DNA from: Mucilaginibacter sp. JRF
Lineage (GTDB): Bacteria > Bacteroidota > Bacteroidia > Sphingobacteriales > Sphingobacteriaceae
Direction: 5' to 3'
DNA: 64,000 bases
NCBI RefSeq assembly: GCF_015223065.1
Contig: NZ_JADFBY010000002.1
Coordinates: forward strand, 372,001-436,000
Part shown: piece after piece, positions 1-8,693 of the stretch
Layout of the letters: every line of letters begins with the position of its first letter
How positions within the stretch are numbered: the stretch's first letter is position 1
Notes under the pieces: model-generated
Told to the model about the DNA's origin: nothing
Database searches by the model: none
The model's input: the letters and a program-made list of their open reading frames with translations, nothing else
Translations under genes and position numbers: made by a program

Positions 1-286
1 CATCAAAGTAGTTATCAGGTAAAATAAAGCCTGTATTTTCTACACTTAATGAGCCGGCTACAGTAATGCGGCTGCTAATGTTGCCGTTCAGCTCCTCAAA
101 ATAATTTTCGGGAACGGTAAAACCGGCTTGCCGTGCAGTTATATCATCTAAATTTTTAAGGGAAAGAGTGCGTTCGCGAAGGTCATCGAAATAGCCTACG
201 GGCACCGTAAACGGGTTATTTGGGTTAACCTGTTTAAGTGTTGTAAATTCGTTTAGCCAATCTCTTGTTTCCATATCGCTCTTCAT
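1..286 (-). CDS. Repeat-containing protein next to ECF sigma factor (3' end cut by window)
   Basis: The reading frame opens at an ATG at 286 and stays open to the window edge, so only the first 95 residues are visible and the C-terminus is missing. The visible part contains three spaced copies of a short motif of the form F-x-V/L-P-x-x-Y-F-D/E (around residues 26-35, 55-65 and 87-94), e.g. FTVPENYFEEL. It lies 52 bp downstream of the sigma factor gene on the same strand, so the two probably form an operon, and it may be a sigma-associated regulator. That role is inferred from position only; I do not recognise a named family. A second in-frame ATG lies at 274. Confidence 0.7.
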   Translation of the reverse strand, partial: MKSDMETRDWLNEFTTLKQVNPNNPFTVPVGYFDDLRERTLSLKNLDDITARQAGFTVPENYFEELNGNISSRITVAGSLSVENTGFILPDNYFD

Positions 287-338
287 ACCCTCATTAGATT
301 ATAACTTTCGCAAAAGGTTTAAAGTAACTTTAAAAAAA

Positions 339-896
339 TTATAGGTTTGATGATAAAATGAAAGCCTCTATCTTTTTTACCGCCAGGTGGAACGATGCTT
401 TCAACGCCCCCACGCTGGTACCCAGCACTTCAGATATTTCTTCGTACTTCATATCATCAAAGTACTTCATGTTAAACACAAGCCTTTGTTTTTCGGGTAA
501 GGTGAGCAAGGCCTGCTGTAGTTTCAGCTGGGCCTTGTCACCGTTAAAATATGTTGAATCGGCCAGTGTTTCGGCCAGTTCATAGGCTACATCATCCAGC
601 GGTACATTATTCTTCATTTTCTTTCTGTTCAAAAATGTAATGCACTCGTTGGTGGCAATGCGGTACATCCAGGTGTACAGCTGCGCGTCGTTCCTGAAAC
701 CCGGCAGGTTCTTCCATATCTTCACAAAAACATCCTGCGAAAGATCGTCGGCATCGTCGTGGTCAATAACCATACGGCGAATATGCCAATAGATCTTTTG
801 CTGATACTTTTTTAGTAACAGATTGAAAGCCTCATTCCGGGTGCGTTCATCGCGGAACTTACTTAATATTTCTTCGTCTTCAGCCTGTGCGGCCAT
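339..896 (-). CDS. ECF-type RNA polymerase sigma factor (sigma-70 family)
   Basis: This 185-residue protein has the two-domain layout of extracytoplasmic-function sigma factors. Region 2 lies around residues 25-90, with the DDADDLSQDVFVKIW core and the YTWMYRIATNECITFLNR helix that recognises the -10 element. Region 4 lies around residues 128-180, with LPEKQRLVFNMKYFDDMKYEEISEVLGTSVGALKASFHLAVKK-type helix-turn-helix residues. Such factors direct RNA polymerase to small regulons. The neighbouring downstream gene at 286 is a candidate partner. No classical zinc anti-sigma factor is visible in the window. Confidence 0.93.
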   Translation of the reverse strand: MAAQAEDEEILSKFRDERTRNEAFNLLLKKYQQKIYWHIRRMVIDHDDADDLSQDVFVKIWKNLPGFRNDAQLYTWMYRIATNECITFLNRKKMKNNVPLDDVAYELAETLADSTYFNGDKAQLKLQQALLTLPEKQRLVFNMKYFDDMKYEEISEVLGTSVGALKASFHLAVKKIEAFILSSNL

Positions 897-925
897 ATCA
901 AATCTTTAACCCTAAAATAAAGAAC

Positions 926-1891
926 TTAGCTGTTTTGTTTTTTGCGTGCTATTACTTTTTTAGCAGCGGCGATGATGTGCTCAGCATCTAAACCATATTT
1001 GGTCATTAACTGAGCAGGTGTACCGCTTTCGCCAAAGCTGTCGTTCACAGCCACATACTCTTGCGGAGTAGGGTTGTTTACGGCAAGTAATTGCGCAATG
1101 CTATCGCCTAAGCCACCTAAACGGTTATGCTCCTCGGCAGTTACCACGCAACCTGTTTTTGCTACTGATTTAAGGACAGCCTCAGCATCCAAAGGTTTAA
1201 TGGTGTGTATATTTATGATCTCGGCATCAATACCTTCTTCGGCCAGTTTTTCGCCTGCCTGTATGGCTTCCCATACCAAGTGGCCGGTAGCGAAGATCGA
1301 TACATCAGCACCCTCGTTAACCATCCATGCCTTACCGATCTCGAATTTTTGATCAGCATCAGTAAAGATAGGCACCACCGGGCGACCAAAACGCAGGTAT
1401 ACCGGGCCATGATGCTCGGCAATAGCGATGGTTGCTGCCTTGGTTTGATTATAATCGCAAGGGTTGATCACCGTCATACCCGGTAACATCTTCATCAGGC
1501 CTATGTCTTCCAGTATCTGGTGTGTAGCGCCATCCTCACCCAGGGTTAAGCCCGCGTGTGATGCGCAAATTTTTACGTTCTTGTCAGAATAAGCTACCGA
1601 CTGGCGAATCTGATCGTAAACACGACCGGTTGAAAAGTTAGCAAAGGTACCTGTGAACGGAATTTTACCGCCAATGGTTAAACCTGCCGCCATACCTATC
1701 ATGTTTGCCTCGGCAATACCGGTTTGGAAAAAGCGCTCAGGAAATGCCTTGATAAAATCAGCCATTTTTAACGAGCCTACCAAATCGGCACAAAGTGCAA
1801 CCACTTCGGGGTTACGTTTACCGGCTTCAAGCAGGCCATCGCCAAAACCCGAACGGGTATCTTTTTTATCTGTGTAAGTATATTTTTTCAT
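926..1891 (-). CDS. Transketolase, C-terminal subunit
   Basis: A 321-residue protein covering the pyrimidine-binding and C-terminal domains of transketolase. The pyrimidine domain is recognisable from the EANMIGMAAGL segment (around residue 81, containing the catalytic glutamate of TPP enzymes) and from the SHAGLTLGEDGATHQ segment near residue 111. The C-terminal domain follows from about residue 195. With the product of the upstream gene (2011-2859) it should form one active thiamine-diphosphate enzyme of the non-oxidative pentose phosphate pathway, moving two-carbon ketol units between sugar phosphates. The split arrangement is common in Bacteroidota. The two halves are separated by a 119-bp repeat-bearing gap. 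Confidence 0.93.
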   Translation of the reverse strand: MKKYTYTDKKDTRSGFGDGLLEAGKRNPEVVALCADLVGSLKMADFIKAFPERFFQTGIAEANMIGMAAGLTIGGKIPFTGTFANFSTGRVYDQIRQSVAYSDKNVKICASHAGLTLGEDGATHQILEDIGLMKMLPGMTVINPCDYNQTKAATIAIAEHHGPVYLRFGRPVVPIFTDADQKFEIGKAWMVNEGADVSIFATGHLVWEAIQAGEKLAEEGIDAEIINIHTIKPLDAEAVLKSVAKTGCVVTAEEHNRLGGLGDSIAQLLAVNNPTPQEYVAVNDSFGESGTPAQLMTKYGLDAEHIIAAAKKVIARKKQNS

Positions 1892-2010
1892 TGTTTACCT
1901 CACCTAAATCCTCTCCAAAAGAGAGGACTTTAATATTTTATTGTGATATGATATTATTTAGATCAAACTATCGCTGCAACTGCAACTCCCCCTTCAGGGG
2001 GCCGGGGGGC
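1892..2010. repeat. Palindromic C/G-rich repeats between the two transketolase halves
   Basis: The gap holds a CCTCTCC-aaa-GAGAGG hairpin at about 1911-1928 and a CCCCCTTCAGGGGGC hairpin at about 1986-2001, followed by a G-run. Closely similar motifs recur at 14183-14262 and 17270-17311, so this is a dispersed intergenic repeat family. In the transcript between the two subunit genes it could form stem-loops that affect mRNA processing; that effect is inferred. Confidence 0.6.
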
Positions 2011-2859
2011 TTAATAATCGCCCAGTGTTTCCTCAAGCTGAGCAAGGGCTGTAGCCAGCTGCTCATCATTAGGTGCAACACCATGCCATTTGTGGCTGCC
2101 CATCATAAAGTCGACACCGTAACCCATGCCTGTTTTAAGCAGGATAACGATAGGTTTACCTTTACCTGTCAGGCTTTTGGCTTTTTCAAGTACAGCAACT
2201 ACGCTGGCCATATCGTTACCATGCGGCTCCTCAAGCACTTCCCAGCCAAAGGCCTCGAATTTTGCTTTCAGGTTACCTAATGATAATACCATTTCGGTAG
2301 GGCCATCAATTTGCTGACCGTTGTAGTCAACCGTAGCTATCAATCTATCTAATTTATTGTGCGGAGCAAACATGGCGGCTTCCCATATCTGGCCTTCCTG
2401 TAACTCACCATCACCATGCAGGGTGTAAACAATGCTGTCGTCGCCGTTTAAGCGTTTAGCCAAAGCAGCGCCAATAGCAACTGAAAGGCCCTGGCCTAAT
2501 GAACCCGAAGCGATACGCACACCCGGTAAACCCTCATGCGTAGTTGGGTGGCCTTGTAACCTTGAGTTTAATTTACGGAAGGTACCCAGCTCGGCTTTAT
2601 CAAAGTAACCGGCATGTGCCAGTACGCTGTAAAATACCGGCGATATGTGTCCGTTTGATAGGAAGAACAGGTCTTCGCCCTTGGCATCCATGTTAAACGA
2701 CGGATCGTTTTTCATGATGTTGAAGTAAAGGGCTACCAAAAAATCGGTACAACCTAATGAGCCGCCCGGGTGACCTGACTGGCAGGCATGTACCATCCTT
2801 ACGATGTCACGGCGCACCTGCGATGCGGTTTGTTTTAATTGCTCTATGTCTTGTTTCAT
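2011..2859 (-). CDS. Transketolase, N-terminal (thiamine diphosphate-binding) subunit
   Basis: A 282-residue protein corresponding to the PP domain of transketolase. The thiamine diphosphate/metal motif is visible as HGDGELQEGQIWEA with the downstream Asn in DYNGQQ (residues about 147-185). The early HPGGSLGCTDFLVALY segment (about 29-45) and the SNGHISP segment are also typical. It is the first gene of the pair and is transcribed toward its C-terminal partner at 926-1891. Together they interconvert xylulose 5-phosphate, ribose 5-phosphate, erythrose 4-phosphate and glycolytic intermediates in the cytoplasm. Confidence 0.93.
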   Translation of the reverse strand: MKQDIEQLKQTASQVRRDIVRMVHACQSGHPGGSLGCTDFLVALYFNIMKNDPSFNMDAKGEDLFFLSNGHISPVFYSVLAHAGYFDKAELGTFRKLNSRLQGHPTTHEGLPGVRIASGSLGQGLSVAIGAALAKRLNGDDSIVYTLHGDGELQEGQIWEAAMFAPHNKLDRLIATVDYNGQQIDGPTEMVLSLGNLKAKFEAFGWEVLEEPHGNDMASVVAVLEKAKSLTGKGKPIVILLKTGMGYGVDFMMGSHKWHGVAPNDEQLATALAQLEETLGDY

Positions 2860-2928
2860 TAAATGATAGGTTTTATTGCAATAAATTTAAATTTCGGCTA
2901 AAATAAATATTAATCTGATATATAGGTG

Positions 2929-3390
2929 TTATTTCAACACATCTAATACCTGTTGCGATGAGTTTTTGGTATCAACCTTATCAATAATTTGAGTGATAAT
3001 GCCATCGCCGTTAATTAAAAACGTTTTACGCGCGGTGCCCATATATTTTTTGCCATACATGTTTTTTTCAACCCAAACGCCGTATGCTTCAACAATTTCT
3101 TTGCTTTCATCAGCAATAAGGGTAAATGGCAGGCTGTATTTGCTCTCAAACTTTTTGTGCGATTTCTCGTCATCGGTACTTACACCTATCACCTCAAAGC
3201 CTTGGCTCAGCAGCGATTGGTAGTTATCCCTAAAGCTGCAAGCCTCGGCAGTACAGCCGGGGGTATCATCCTTTGGGTAAAAGTAAAGTATCACGGTTTT
3301 GCCTTTAAAATCAGCCAATGAAACGGCTTTGCCGTTCTGATCTTTGGCGTTAAAATCGGGAGCTTTATCGCCTGCTGCTAATGTTGCCAT
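2929..3390 (-). CDS. bcp: Thioredoxin-dependent thiol peroxidase (BCP-type peroxiredoxin)
   Basis: A 153-residue peroxiredoxin of the BCP/PrxQ class, which reduces hydrogen peroxide and organic hydroperoxides using thioredoxin. The peroxidatic cysteine is Cys46 in the YPKDDTPGCTAEACSFRD region, with the resolving Cys51 five residues later, as expected for the 2-Cys BCP subgroup. It starts 6 bp after the stop of the M23 peptidase gene, so it is probably the last gene of a FAH hydrolase-peptidase-peroxiredoxin operon. A thioredoxin gene that could reduce it is present at 11479-11796. Confidence 0.95.
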   Translation of the reverse strand: MATLAAGDKAPDFNAKDQNGKAVSLADFKGKTVILYFYPKDDTPGCTAEACSFRDNYQSLLSQGFEVIGVSTDDEKSHKKFESKYSLPFTLIADESKEIVEAYGVWVEKNMYGKKYMGTARKTFLINGDGIITQIIDKVDTKNSSQQVLDVLK

Positions 3391-3396
3391 GTTTTT

Positions 3397-5112
3397 CTAT
3401 CGGTAAAAGTTAGCCTTAAATTGCGATGCGTTATCTTTAGCATCGGTTACGGTTAGTTCAAATGTATGTTTTCCGTGTTTAATATCCTCATCAAAATAAT
3501 ATCTTAATAATTTGGTCTTGTAATCGTGCTCAACCAAAACCCACTTGCCGTCAATTTTACCCACATAGCTTTTCACGCCCGACAGGTTATCGCTCATGCG
3601 TAGTGTAATACTTTTCGCGGCCGATAGATTACTGCCCTCACGAATGTTCACCGGTGTAATTACCGGCGGCACGGTATCAACCCTGATGTAGTAATCGCCA
3701 AAAAAGCGGCATTGCCCCTTTACATAACCATCCTCAAACTTACCGATAACCAGGTTGCCGGCAGTGTTGATCAGCACGGCCTTATCGGCATTATCGCCAA
3801 TGGTGCTATCGGGTTTTATCCAAAGGCTAAAGGTTTCGTGGATAGGTGTAAAGCGGTTGTGTATGCGGTGAGTTTCTGAATAAGCGCCCGGCTTGCGTGG
3901 CAGGCGGGCATAGTTAAAGTCGAGGTTATCGTACAGGTTGCCCGGCTCAACAATCACCTTTATCTTATCGTTATTAAACTCATTGGTTTTATCGTACAGA
4001 AAAAGCGGCCCTTTAGGTACGAATGGTTTAACATCATTTTTTGATGATTTAACCTTTACGTTCAATGTGGAGGTATTGCCCGCCACATCGCGCACTATGT
4101 ATTGTACATCGTGCATGGCATCGTCATCAAAATTGATGATACCACGGTTTACTGATTGCGGGTATAACGATACGTTGCTGCCCGGCGGTACAAAGCATTT
4201 CTGCATCCAGCGGCGCGAGGTAAGGAAGGCCGGATAATCCAGGTAAGCATTAATGGCCCGGGTTTGATCGAAGCCAAAACGCTCAACCGCGAAGGTGTAC
4301 ACCGTATTACCATCCAGTTTTATCTCTACCGAATAGATGCCGTTATGGTTGGGCGATACGCTATTCATATCATAAGCCGTTAGGCCGAAACCAACTGCCC
4401 CGCTTAAATGTATTGGCTGATTGTTTTTTAGGCGATATTGCCCATTTGCACCAAACACAGCCATAAACATATGCGGCGTTTTTTCGCTGAATGGCGCGCC
4501 ATCGGCAAAATGGTAGGTGGCAATGGCTTGCAGGGTTGGTGGCACCTCATCGGGTATGGTAAGGCCGAATAGTTGCGGGTTGATGGTTTGCTCGTTCTTG
4601 CTATCGCGAAGCTCAAAATGCAGGTGTGGTCCTGCCGAAGCCCCGGCATTACCCGTCCATGCGAAAATGTCGCCTTTTTGAAGCGGGAGTTGAAGTGGCA
4701 GCAATTGAAAATCAACCTCGTAGCTTTGCTGCTGCATCTGGTAGTCGCGTATCAGGCCCTCAATAGCCGGACTAAACCTATCCAAATGCCCGTATACCGA
4801 CGTAAACCCGTTGGGGTGGGTAATGTACACCGCCCTGCCGAAGCCGCCATACTGTATGCGCAGGCGCGATACAAAGCCATCTAAAATAGCATGTATAGGG
4901 TAACCGGTGCGCTGGTTGGTCTTAAAATCTAACCCGGAGTGAAAATGGTTGGGCCTTAGTTCACCGAACGAGCCTGCCGTGCTTGGCGGCAGATCAAGCG
5001 GGTAGCGAAAAACATCCTTTGGGTAAAAACTGGTTTGTATAACATCCTGCGCGGTGGCTACAGCGCACATTAATATAAGGCTTAACAGCGCCCCAAGCTT
5101 TTTTAGCATCAT
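3397..5112 (-). CDS. M23 family metallopeptidase with C-terminal Ig-like region
   Basis: A 571-residue secreted or periplasmic protein with a signal peptide at residues 1-21 ending in ATAQ. The LytM/M23 catalytic domain comes first: the zinc ligands are visible as HSGLD (H58, D62) and the HLH pair H163/H165 in GPHLHFEL. These enzymes cleave peptide crosslinks of peptidoglycan. The long C-terminal part (about 200-571) looks beta-rich and Ig-like, with no further catalytic motif recognised. The gene sits between FAH hydrolase and bcp with 6-bp gaps on both sides, so the three are almost certainly co-transcribed, although their functions are not obviously linked. Confidence 0.92.
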   Translation of the reverse strand: MMLKKLGALLSLILMCAVATAQDVIQTSFYPKDVFRYPLDLPPSTAGSFGELRPNHFHSGLDFKTNQRTGYPIHAILDGFVSRLRIQYGGFGRAVYITHPNGFTSVYGHLDRFSPAIEGLIRDYQMQQQSYEVDFQLLPLQLPLQKGDIFAWTGNAGASAGPHLHFELRDSKNEQTINPQLFGLTIPDEVPPTLQAIATYHFADGAPFSEKTPHMFMAVFGANGQYRLKNNQPIHLSGAVGFGLTAYDMNSVSPNHNGIYSVEIKLDGNTVYTFAVERFGFDQTRAINAYLDYPAFLTSRRWMQKCFVPPGSNVSLYPQSVNRGIINFDDDAMHDVQYIVRDVAGNTSTLNVKVKSSKNDVKPFVPKGPLFLYDKTNEFNNDKIKVIVEPGNLYDNLDFNYARLPRKPGAYSETHRIHNRFTPIHETFSLWIKPDSTIGDNADKAVLINTAGNLVIGKFEDGYVKGQCRFFGDYYIRVDTVPPVITPVNIREGSNLSAAKSITLRMSDNLSGVKSYVGKIDGKWVLVEHDYKTKLLRYYFDEDIKHGKHTFELTVTDAKDNASQFKANFYR

Positions 5113-5118
5113 CCGGTA

Positions 5119-5730
5119 TTATTTCACGTAAAAATCAAGCATTTTATCACTCTCAATAAACCCTTCCAGGTGGTCGCCTATGGCTATGGGGCCTACACCC
5201 TCGGGTGTGCCGGTAAAAATAAGGTCGCCCTTTTTTAGGGTAATGTATTGCGATACGAATGCTATGATACGTTCAAACGAAAAAAGCAGATCCTTTGTAT
5301 TGCCTGCCTGCCTCTTTTCGCCATTTATACTGAGGCTGAAGTTGATATTATACATATCGGCAAACTGGCTCCTGGGCAAAAAGTTGCTGATGGGTGCCGA
5401 TCCGTCAAAGCTTTTGGCCAGCTCCCAGGGCAGGCCTTTTTCCTTGTGGCGCGCCTGGATATCGCGGGCGGTAAAATCAATACCCAAACCTATCTCATCA
5501 TAATAATTGGCGGCAAACTTCTCGCTGATGTGCTTACCTTCCTTGCATATCTTTAACACAAGCTCAGCCTCATAATGCACATCCGTCGAAAATTCGGGAT
5601 AGTAGAACGGCTTATTCTCCTTAAGCAAAGCCGTATCAGGCTTCATAAATATAACTGGTGTGGTTGGTATCGGGTTATTAAGCTCCTTAGCGTGCTCGGC
5701 ATAGTTGCGCCCAATGGCAATAATCTTCAT
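5119..5730 (-). CDS. Fumarylacetoacetate hydrolase family protein (acylpyruvase-like)
   Basis: A 203-residue single-domain FAH-fold protein, short like FAHD1/YcgM acylpyruvases. The N-terminal IGRNYAEHAKELNNP segment and the acidic metal-binding HYEAELVLKI motif (about residues 52-61), followed by the GLGIDFTARDIQ stretch and C-terminal KKGDLIFTGTPEGVGPI, are characteristic. Members hydrolyse acylpyruvates or decarboxylate oxaloacetate in the cytoplasm using Mg or Mn; the exact substrate cannot be read from sequence. It is the first gene of the operon that continues into the M23 peptidase and bcp. Confidence 0.92.
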   Translation of the reverse strand: MKIIAIGRNYAEHAKELNNPIPTTPVIFMKPDTALLKENKPFYYPEFSTDVHYEAELVLKICKEGKHISEKFAANYYDEIGLGIDFTARDIQARHKEKGLPWELAKSFDGSAPISNFLPRSQFADMYNINFSLSINGEKRQAGNTKDLLFSFERIIAFVSQYITLKKGDLIFTGTPEGVGPIAIGDHLEGFIESDKMLDFYVK

Positions 5731-5739
5731 AATAGCAAT

Positions 5740-6008
5740 GGTAAAACGTCAAAGCTAATTAATTTGGTTCAGAGATTGGTGGTTGGAGGTTGGTAATTAG
5801 TGGTCAGTTGTGAATAGTGAGTGATTAGTAGTTAGTGGTTGGAGATTAGTTGTGAACAGTGAGTGGTCAGTTGTGAGTGATTAGTAGTCAGAGATTGGAG
5901 ATTAGTTGAAAACAATATCAACCATACAAACAATAACTAATGACTATTGCCCAATGAAAAGACCCAATGACTAATGACCACTAATCACTGACCTCTAACC
6001 ACTAATCT
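5740..6008. repeat. Degenerate TAATGACTAA/GATTAGTAG-type intergenic repeat tract
   Basis: The stretch is built of many imperfect copies of short words such as agtgattagt, gagattagt and caatgactaatgac, and contains no gene. Part of it (5905-5945) reappears almost unchanged in inverted orientation at 10351-10391, where the same kind of tract occupies the gap between two other genes. Confidence 0.7.
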
Positions 6009-6494
6009 CTATAAAACAGACAATCTCTTAATAGTAGACTCCGTGCCGGCGATGATGCGGAGGAAGTAGAAGCCGCGGCTGAGTTTGTTGTTGATGATGT
6101 AGGTGAACTTTTGATCGCCCGATTCAACACGTTGCTGAAAAATGGTAGCTACATCATTACCCAGCATATCAACTATCTTGATGGTAACATTGGTGTTGCG
6201 TGCAACATCATAACGCAGATTGATCTGGTCGGTAACGGGGTTGGGGTATATCTGTACGTTGCTGAGCAACTTATCGTCCTGGCGGTTAACGCTAAGTTTT
6301 GTGGTTGATACGGTTCCCGGTTTTAAGGGCGGCAAGGTGAATGGCAAACCGCTTTTTAAGTACGATGTTTTGCCCTTTTTTTTCAGGATAAGGCTATCCT
6401 GAACCATGGTTGTACCTGCAAAAGCAAAATTCATGGTCACCGCTATTGCGATCACTATAGTCCATAAATTAAGATAAGTAAATTTTTGCTTCAT
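6009..6494 (-). CDS. Small T9SS type A sorting-domain protein
   Basis: A 161-residue protein with an N-terminal signal sequence or membrane helix (about residues 1-28, ending FAFAG) and a C-terminal type IX secretion sorting domain (about residues 78-161) recognised from VQIYPNPVTDQINLRYD, VKIVDMLGN-like and GFYFLRI segments. The type A domain directs export across the outer membrane and is then removed. What remains as passenger is only about 45-50 basic residues, rich in Lys and Leu, so the mature product would be a very small secreted peptide. A well-matched promoter lies directly upstream. Confidence 0.85.
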   Translation of the reverse strand: MKQKFTYLNLWTIVIAIAVTMNFAFAGTTMVQDSLILKKKGKTSYLKSGLPFTLPPLKPGTVSTTKLSVNRQDDKLLSNVQIYPNPVTDQINLRYDVARNTNVTIKIVDMLGNDVATIFQQRVESGDQKFTYIINNKLSRGFYFLRIIAGTESTIKRLSVL

Positions 6495-6509
6495 ACAGTT
6501 ACACTGCTA

Positions 6510-6540
6510 CAAATGTATAAATTACACCAAGCCATTTCAA
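6510..6540 (-). promoter_or_regulatory. Bacteroidota-type promoter (-33 TTG, -7 TACATTTG)
   Basis: On the minus strand a TTG (6538-6540) is followed by exactly 20 bp and then TACATTTG (6510-6517). This fits the TTG-N19-21-TAnnTTTG consensus of the primary sigma factor in this phylum. It is about 15 bp upstream of the ATG of the T9SS peptide gene at 6494. Confidence 0.7.
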
Positions 6541-6684
6541 AAAGTTAAGCTTTATATTTAATACTTTAACAATTTTTAACAAAATGGCTGTAATATTGCA
6601 CTAATTTATATACTGACTTATACGGTTTTTATAAGTTTAAGTTTGTAGGTAAAATATTTATAATGTTGCATTTAATACAATATA

Positions 6685-8628
6685 GTGTCAAGTCATAAAG
6701 ACCTTCAAAAACTGACAGTCCCCGGGCTGCTTATTAGTTTAGGGATCATCTACGGCGACATCGGTACATCACCGTTGTACGTATTTAAAGCAATTGTTGG
6801 CGCGCAAGCCATAAACGAAAGCCTTGTACTGGGCGGCGTATCATGCATATTTTGGACGCTTACCCTGCAAACCACCGTAAAATACGTATTAATTACCTTA
6901 TTGGCTGATAACAAGGGCGAGGGTGGCATATTCTCGCTATTCTCGTTAGTGCGGCGTAAGGCCCGGTGGCTCATTGTGCCCGCCGTGGTAGGCGGCTGCG
7001 CCTTGTTGGCCGATGGTATTATTACACCACCCATCACCATATCATCAGCCATTGAGGGTTTGCATACCCGTTTCCCGCAAATGACGCTGCCTACGTATCA
7101 AATAGTGCTCATTATTATAGCCATGCTGTTTATTATACAGCAGTTTGGTACTTCGCTGGTGGGTAAGGCATTTGGGCCTATCATGTTTTTGTGGTTTACC
7201 ATGATGGGCGTATTAGGCATCCTGATGGTGGTACAAATGCCGTGGGTGCTTAAGGCGCTTAACCCGTATTACGCTTACGATTTGCTGAGTAATAACCCCA
7301 ATGCCTTTGTGATATTGGGTGCCGTCTTTCTGTGTACCACTGGTGCCGAAGCCCTGTATTCTGATCTGGGGCACTGCGGCCGCTCAAACATCCGCGTAAG
7401 CTGGATATATGTTAAAAGCTGTTTGGTGCTTAACTATTTAGGCCAGGCGGTATGGCTTATTAACCATAATGGCGAATACCTGGGTAACAAGAATCCGTTT
7501 TATTTAATTATGCCCGAGGGCTTTTTGATATTTGGTATCGGCCTGGCAACGGTAGCGGCTATTATTGCCAGCCAGGCTTTGATTTCCGGCTCGTTCACGC
7601 TGATAGCCGAGGCCGTTAGGCTTAACCTTTGGCCAAAGGTGCGCATTAATTACCCTACCGATCAAAAAGGTCAGCTATATGTGCCCAGCATCAACTGGAT
7701 ATTGTGTGTTGGCTGTATCATAGTGGTTTTACTGTTCGAGAAATCAGAAAGAATGGAGGCCGCATACGGTTTAAGTATCACTGTAGCCATGCTGATGACT
7801 ACCATACTGGTATCAAAGTTTTTGCAACGCCGCAAGGTTCCGGCTTATTTAATAGCCTTGTTCTTTTTGGTATACCTGCTTATTGAGGGCACCTTTTTAT
7901 TAGGTAACCTGGTTAAGTTTGTACATGGCGGCTGGTTCACGCTATCAATAGGCTTTATGCTGTTTGTAGTGATGTGGACGTGGCATACCGCCCGCAAGAT
8001 CAAGAACCGCTATGTTAAATTCATCGAGATAGAGGATTATTTCCAGATCATAAACGAGTTGAGCGATGATGAAACCGTACCCAAATATTCATCGCAACTG
8101 GTGTATTTAACCAGCGCCAACTTTAACTCGGAGGTTGAATCAAAAATAATTTACTCCATACTGCAAAAGCAGCCCAAGCGGGCCGATATATACTGGCTGG
8201 TACACGTTGACGTGGTTGATGAGCCTTATACCCGCGAATACGAGGTTGATTTTTTAGTGCCGGGCAAATTGATCCGTATCGATTTTAAGCTGGGTTTCCG
8301 GGTTGAGCAGCAGATAAACGTATTGTTCCGCCGCGTGGTTGAGGATTTGGTGAAGAATGGTGAGGTGAACATCACCAGTAAATACAAATCACTGGGCAAG
8401 CACAACATTGTTGGCGATTTCCGCTTTGTGGTGATCGAAAAAACACTGTCGCGCTCGCATAACCTGTCGTTTTACGAGCAGCTGATAATGGATATCTACG
8501 TGCAGTTGAAAAAGGCCAGCTTATCCGAAGAACGTGGCTTTGGCCTCGACCTGAGCTTTGTTACGGTTGAAAAGGTACCGCTGATGCTCACCACGCCTGA
8601 TAATGTGGATATGATAAGGGTACAATAA
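6685..8628 (+). CDS. kup: Kup-family potassium uptake transporter
   Basis: A 647-residue polytopic inner-membrane protein of the Kup/HAK/KT family, which imports K+ with protons. The diagnostic motif GDIGTSPLYVFK is at residues 25-36, and a chain of about 12 hydrophobic segments runs to about residue 435. A hydrophilic cytoplasmic C-terminal domain of roughly 200 residues follows. The length matches the family (about 620-650). The start is a GTG; the nearby ATG at 6663 is out of frame. A hairpin terminator that serves both this gene and the convergent glycosidase follows at 8644-8672. Confidence 0.96.
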   Translation: MSSHKDLQKLTVPGLLISLGIIYGDIGTSPLYVFKAIVGAQAINESLVLGGVSCIFWTLTLQTTVKYVLITLLADNKGEGGIFSLFSLVRRKARWLIVPAVVGGCALLADGIITPPITISSAIEGLHTRFPQMTLPTYQIVLIIIAMLFIIQQFGTSLVGKAFGPIMFLWFTMMGVLGILMVVQMPWVLKALNPYYAYDLLSNNPNAFVILGAVFLCTTGAEALYSDLGHCGRSNIRVSWIYVKSCLVLNYLGQAVWLINHNGEYLGNKNPFYLIMPEGFLIFGIGLATVAAIIASQALISGSFTLIAEAVRLNLWPKVRINYPTDQKGQLYVPSINWILCVGCIIVVLLFEKSERMEAAYGLSITVAMLMTTILVSKFLQRRKVPAYLIALFFLVYLLIEGTFLLGNLVKFVHGGWFTLSIGFMLFVVMWTWHTARKIKNRYVKFIEIEDYFQIINELSDDETVPKYSSQLVYLTSANFNSEVESKIIYSILQKQPKRADIYWLVHVDVVDEPYTREYEVDFLVPGKLIRIDFKLGFRVEQQINVLFRRVVEDLVKNGEVNITSKYKSLGKHNIVGDFRFVVIEKTLSRSHNLSFYEQLIMDIYVQLKKASLSEERGFGLDLSFVTVEKVPLMLTTPDNVDMIRVQ

Positions 8629-8635
8629 AACACCA

Positions 8636-8672
8636 TAAAAAAAGCGGGAACTGATGAAGTTCCCGCTTTTTT
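8636..8672. terminator. Bidirectional rho-independent terminator
   Basis: A perfect 9-bp stem GCGGGAACT (8644-8652) / AGTTCCCGC (8658-8666) with a GATGA loop is flanked by an A-run on the left and a T-run on the right. It therefore works in both directions between the convergent kup and GH130 genes. Confidence 0.9.
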
Positions 8673-8693
8673 GTTGTCCACTGTCTGTTAGTT

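Noticed and set aside
1795..2280. Plus-strand frame across the transketolase genes
   Set aside because: It is antisense to two well-recognised coding regions and passes through the repeat gap.
5740..6008. Possible CRISPR array
   Set aside because: The short words are degenerate and irregularly spaced with no constant repeat-spacer pattern and no cas genes.
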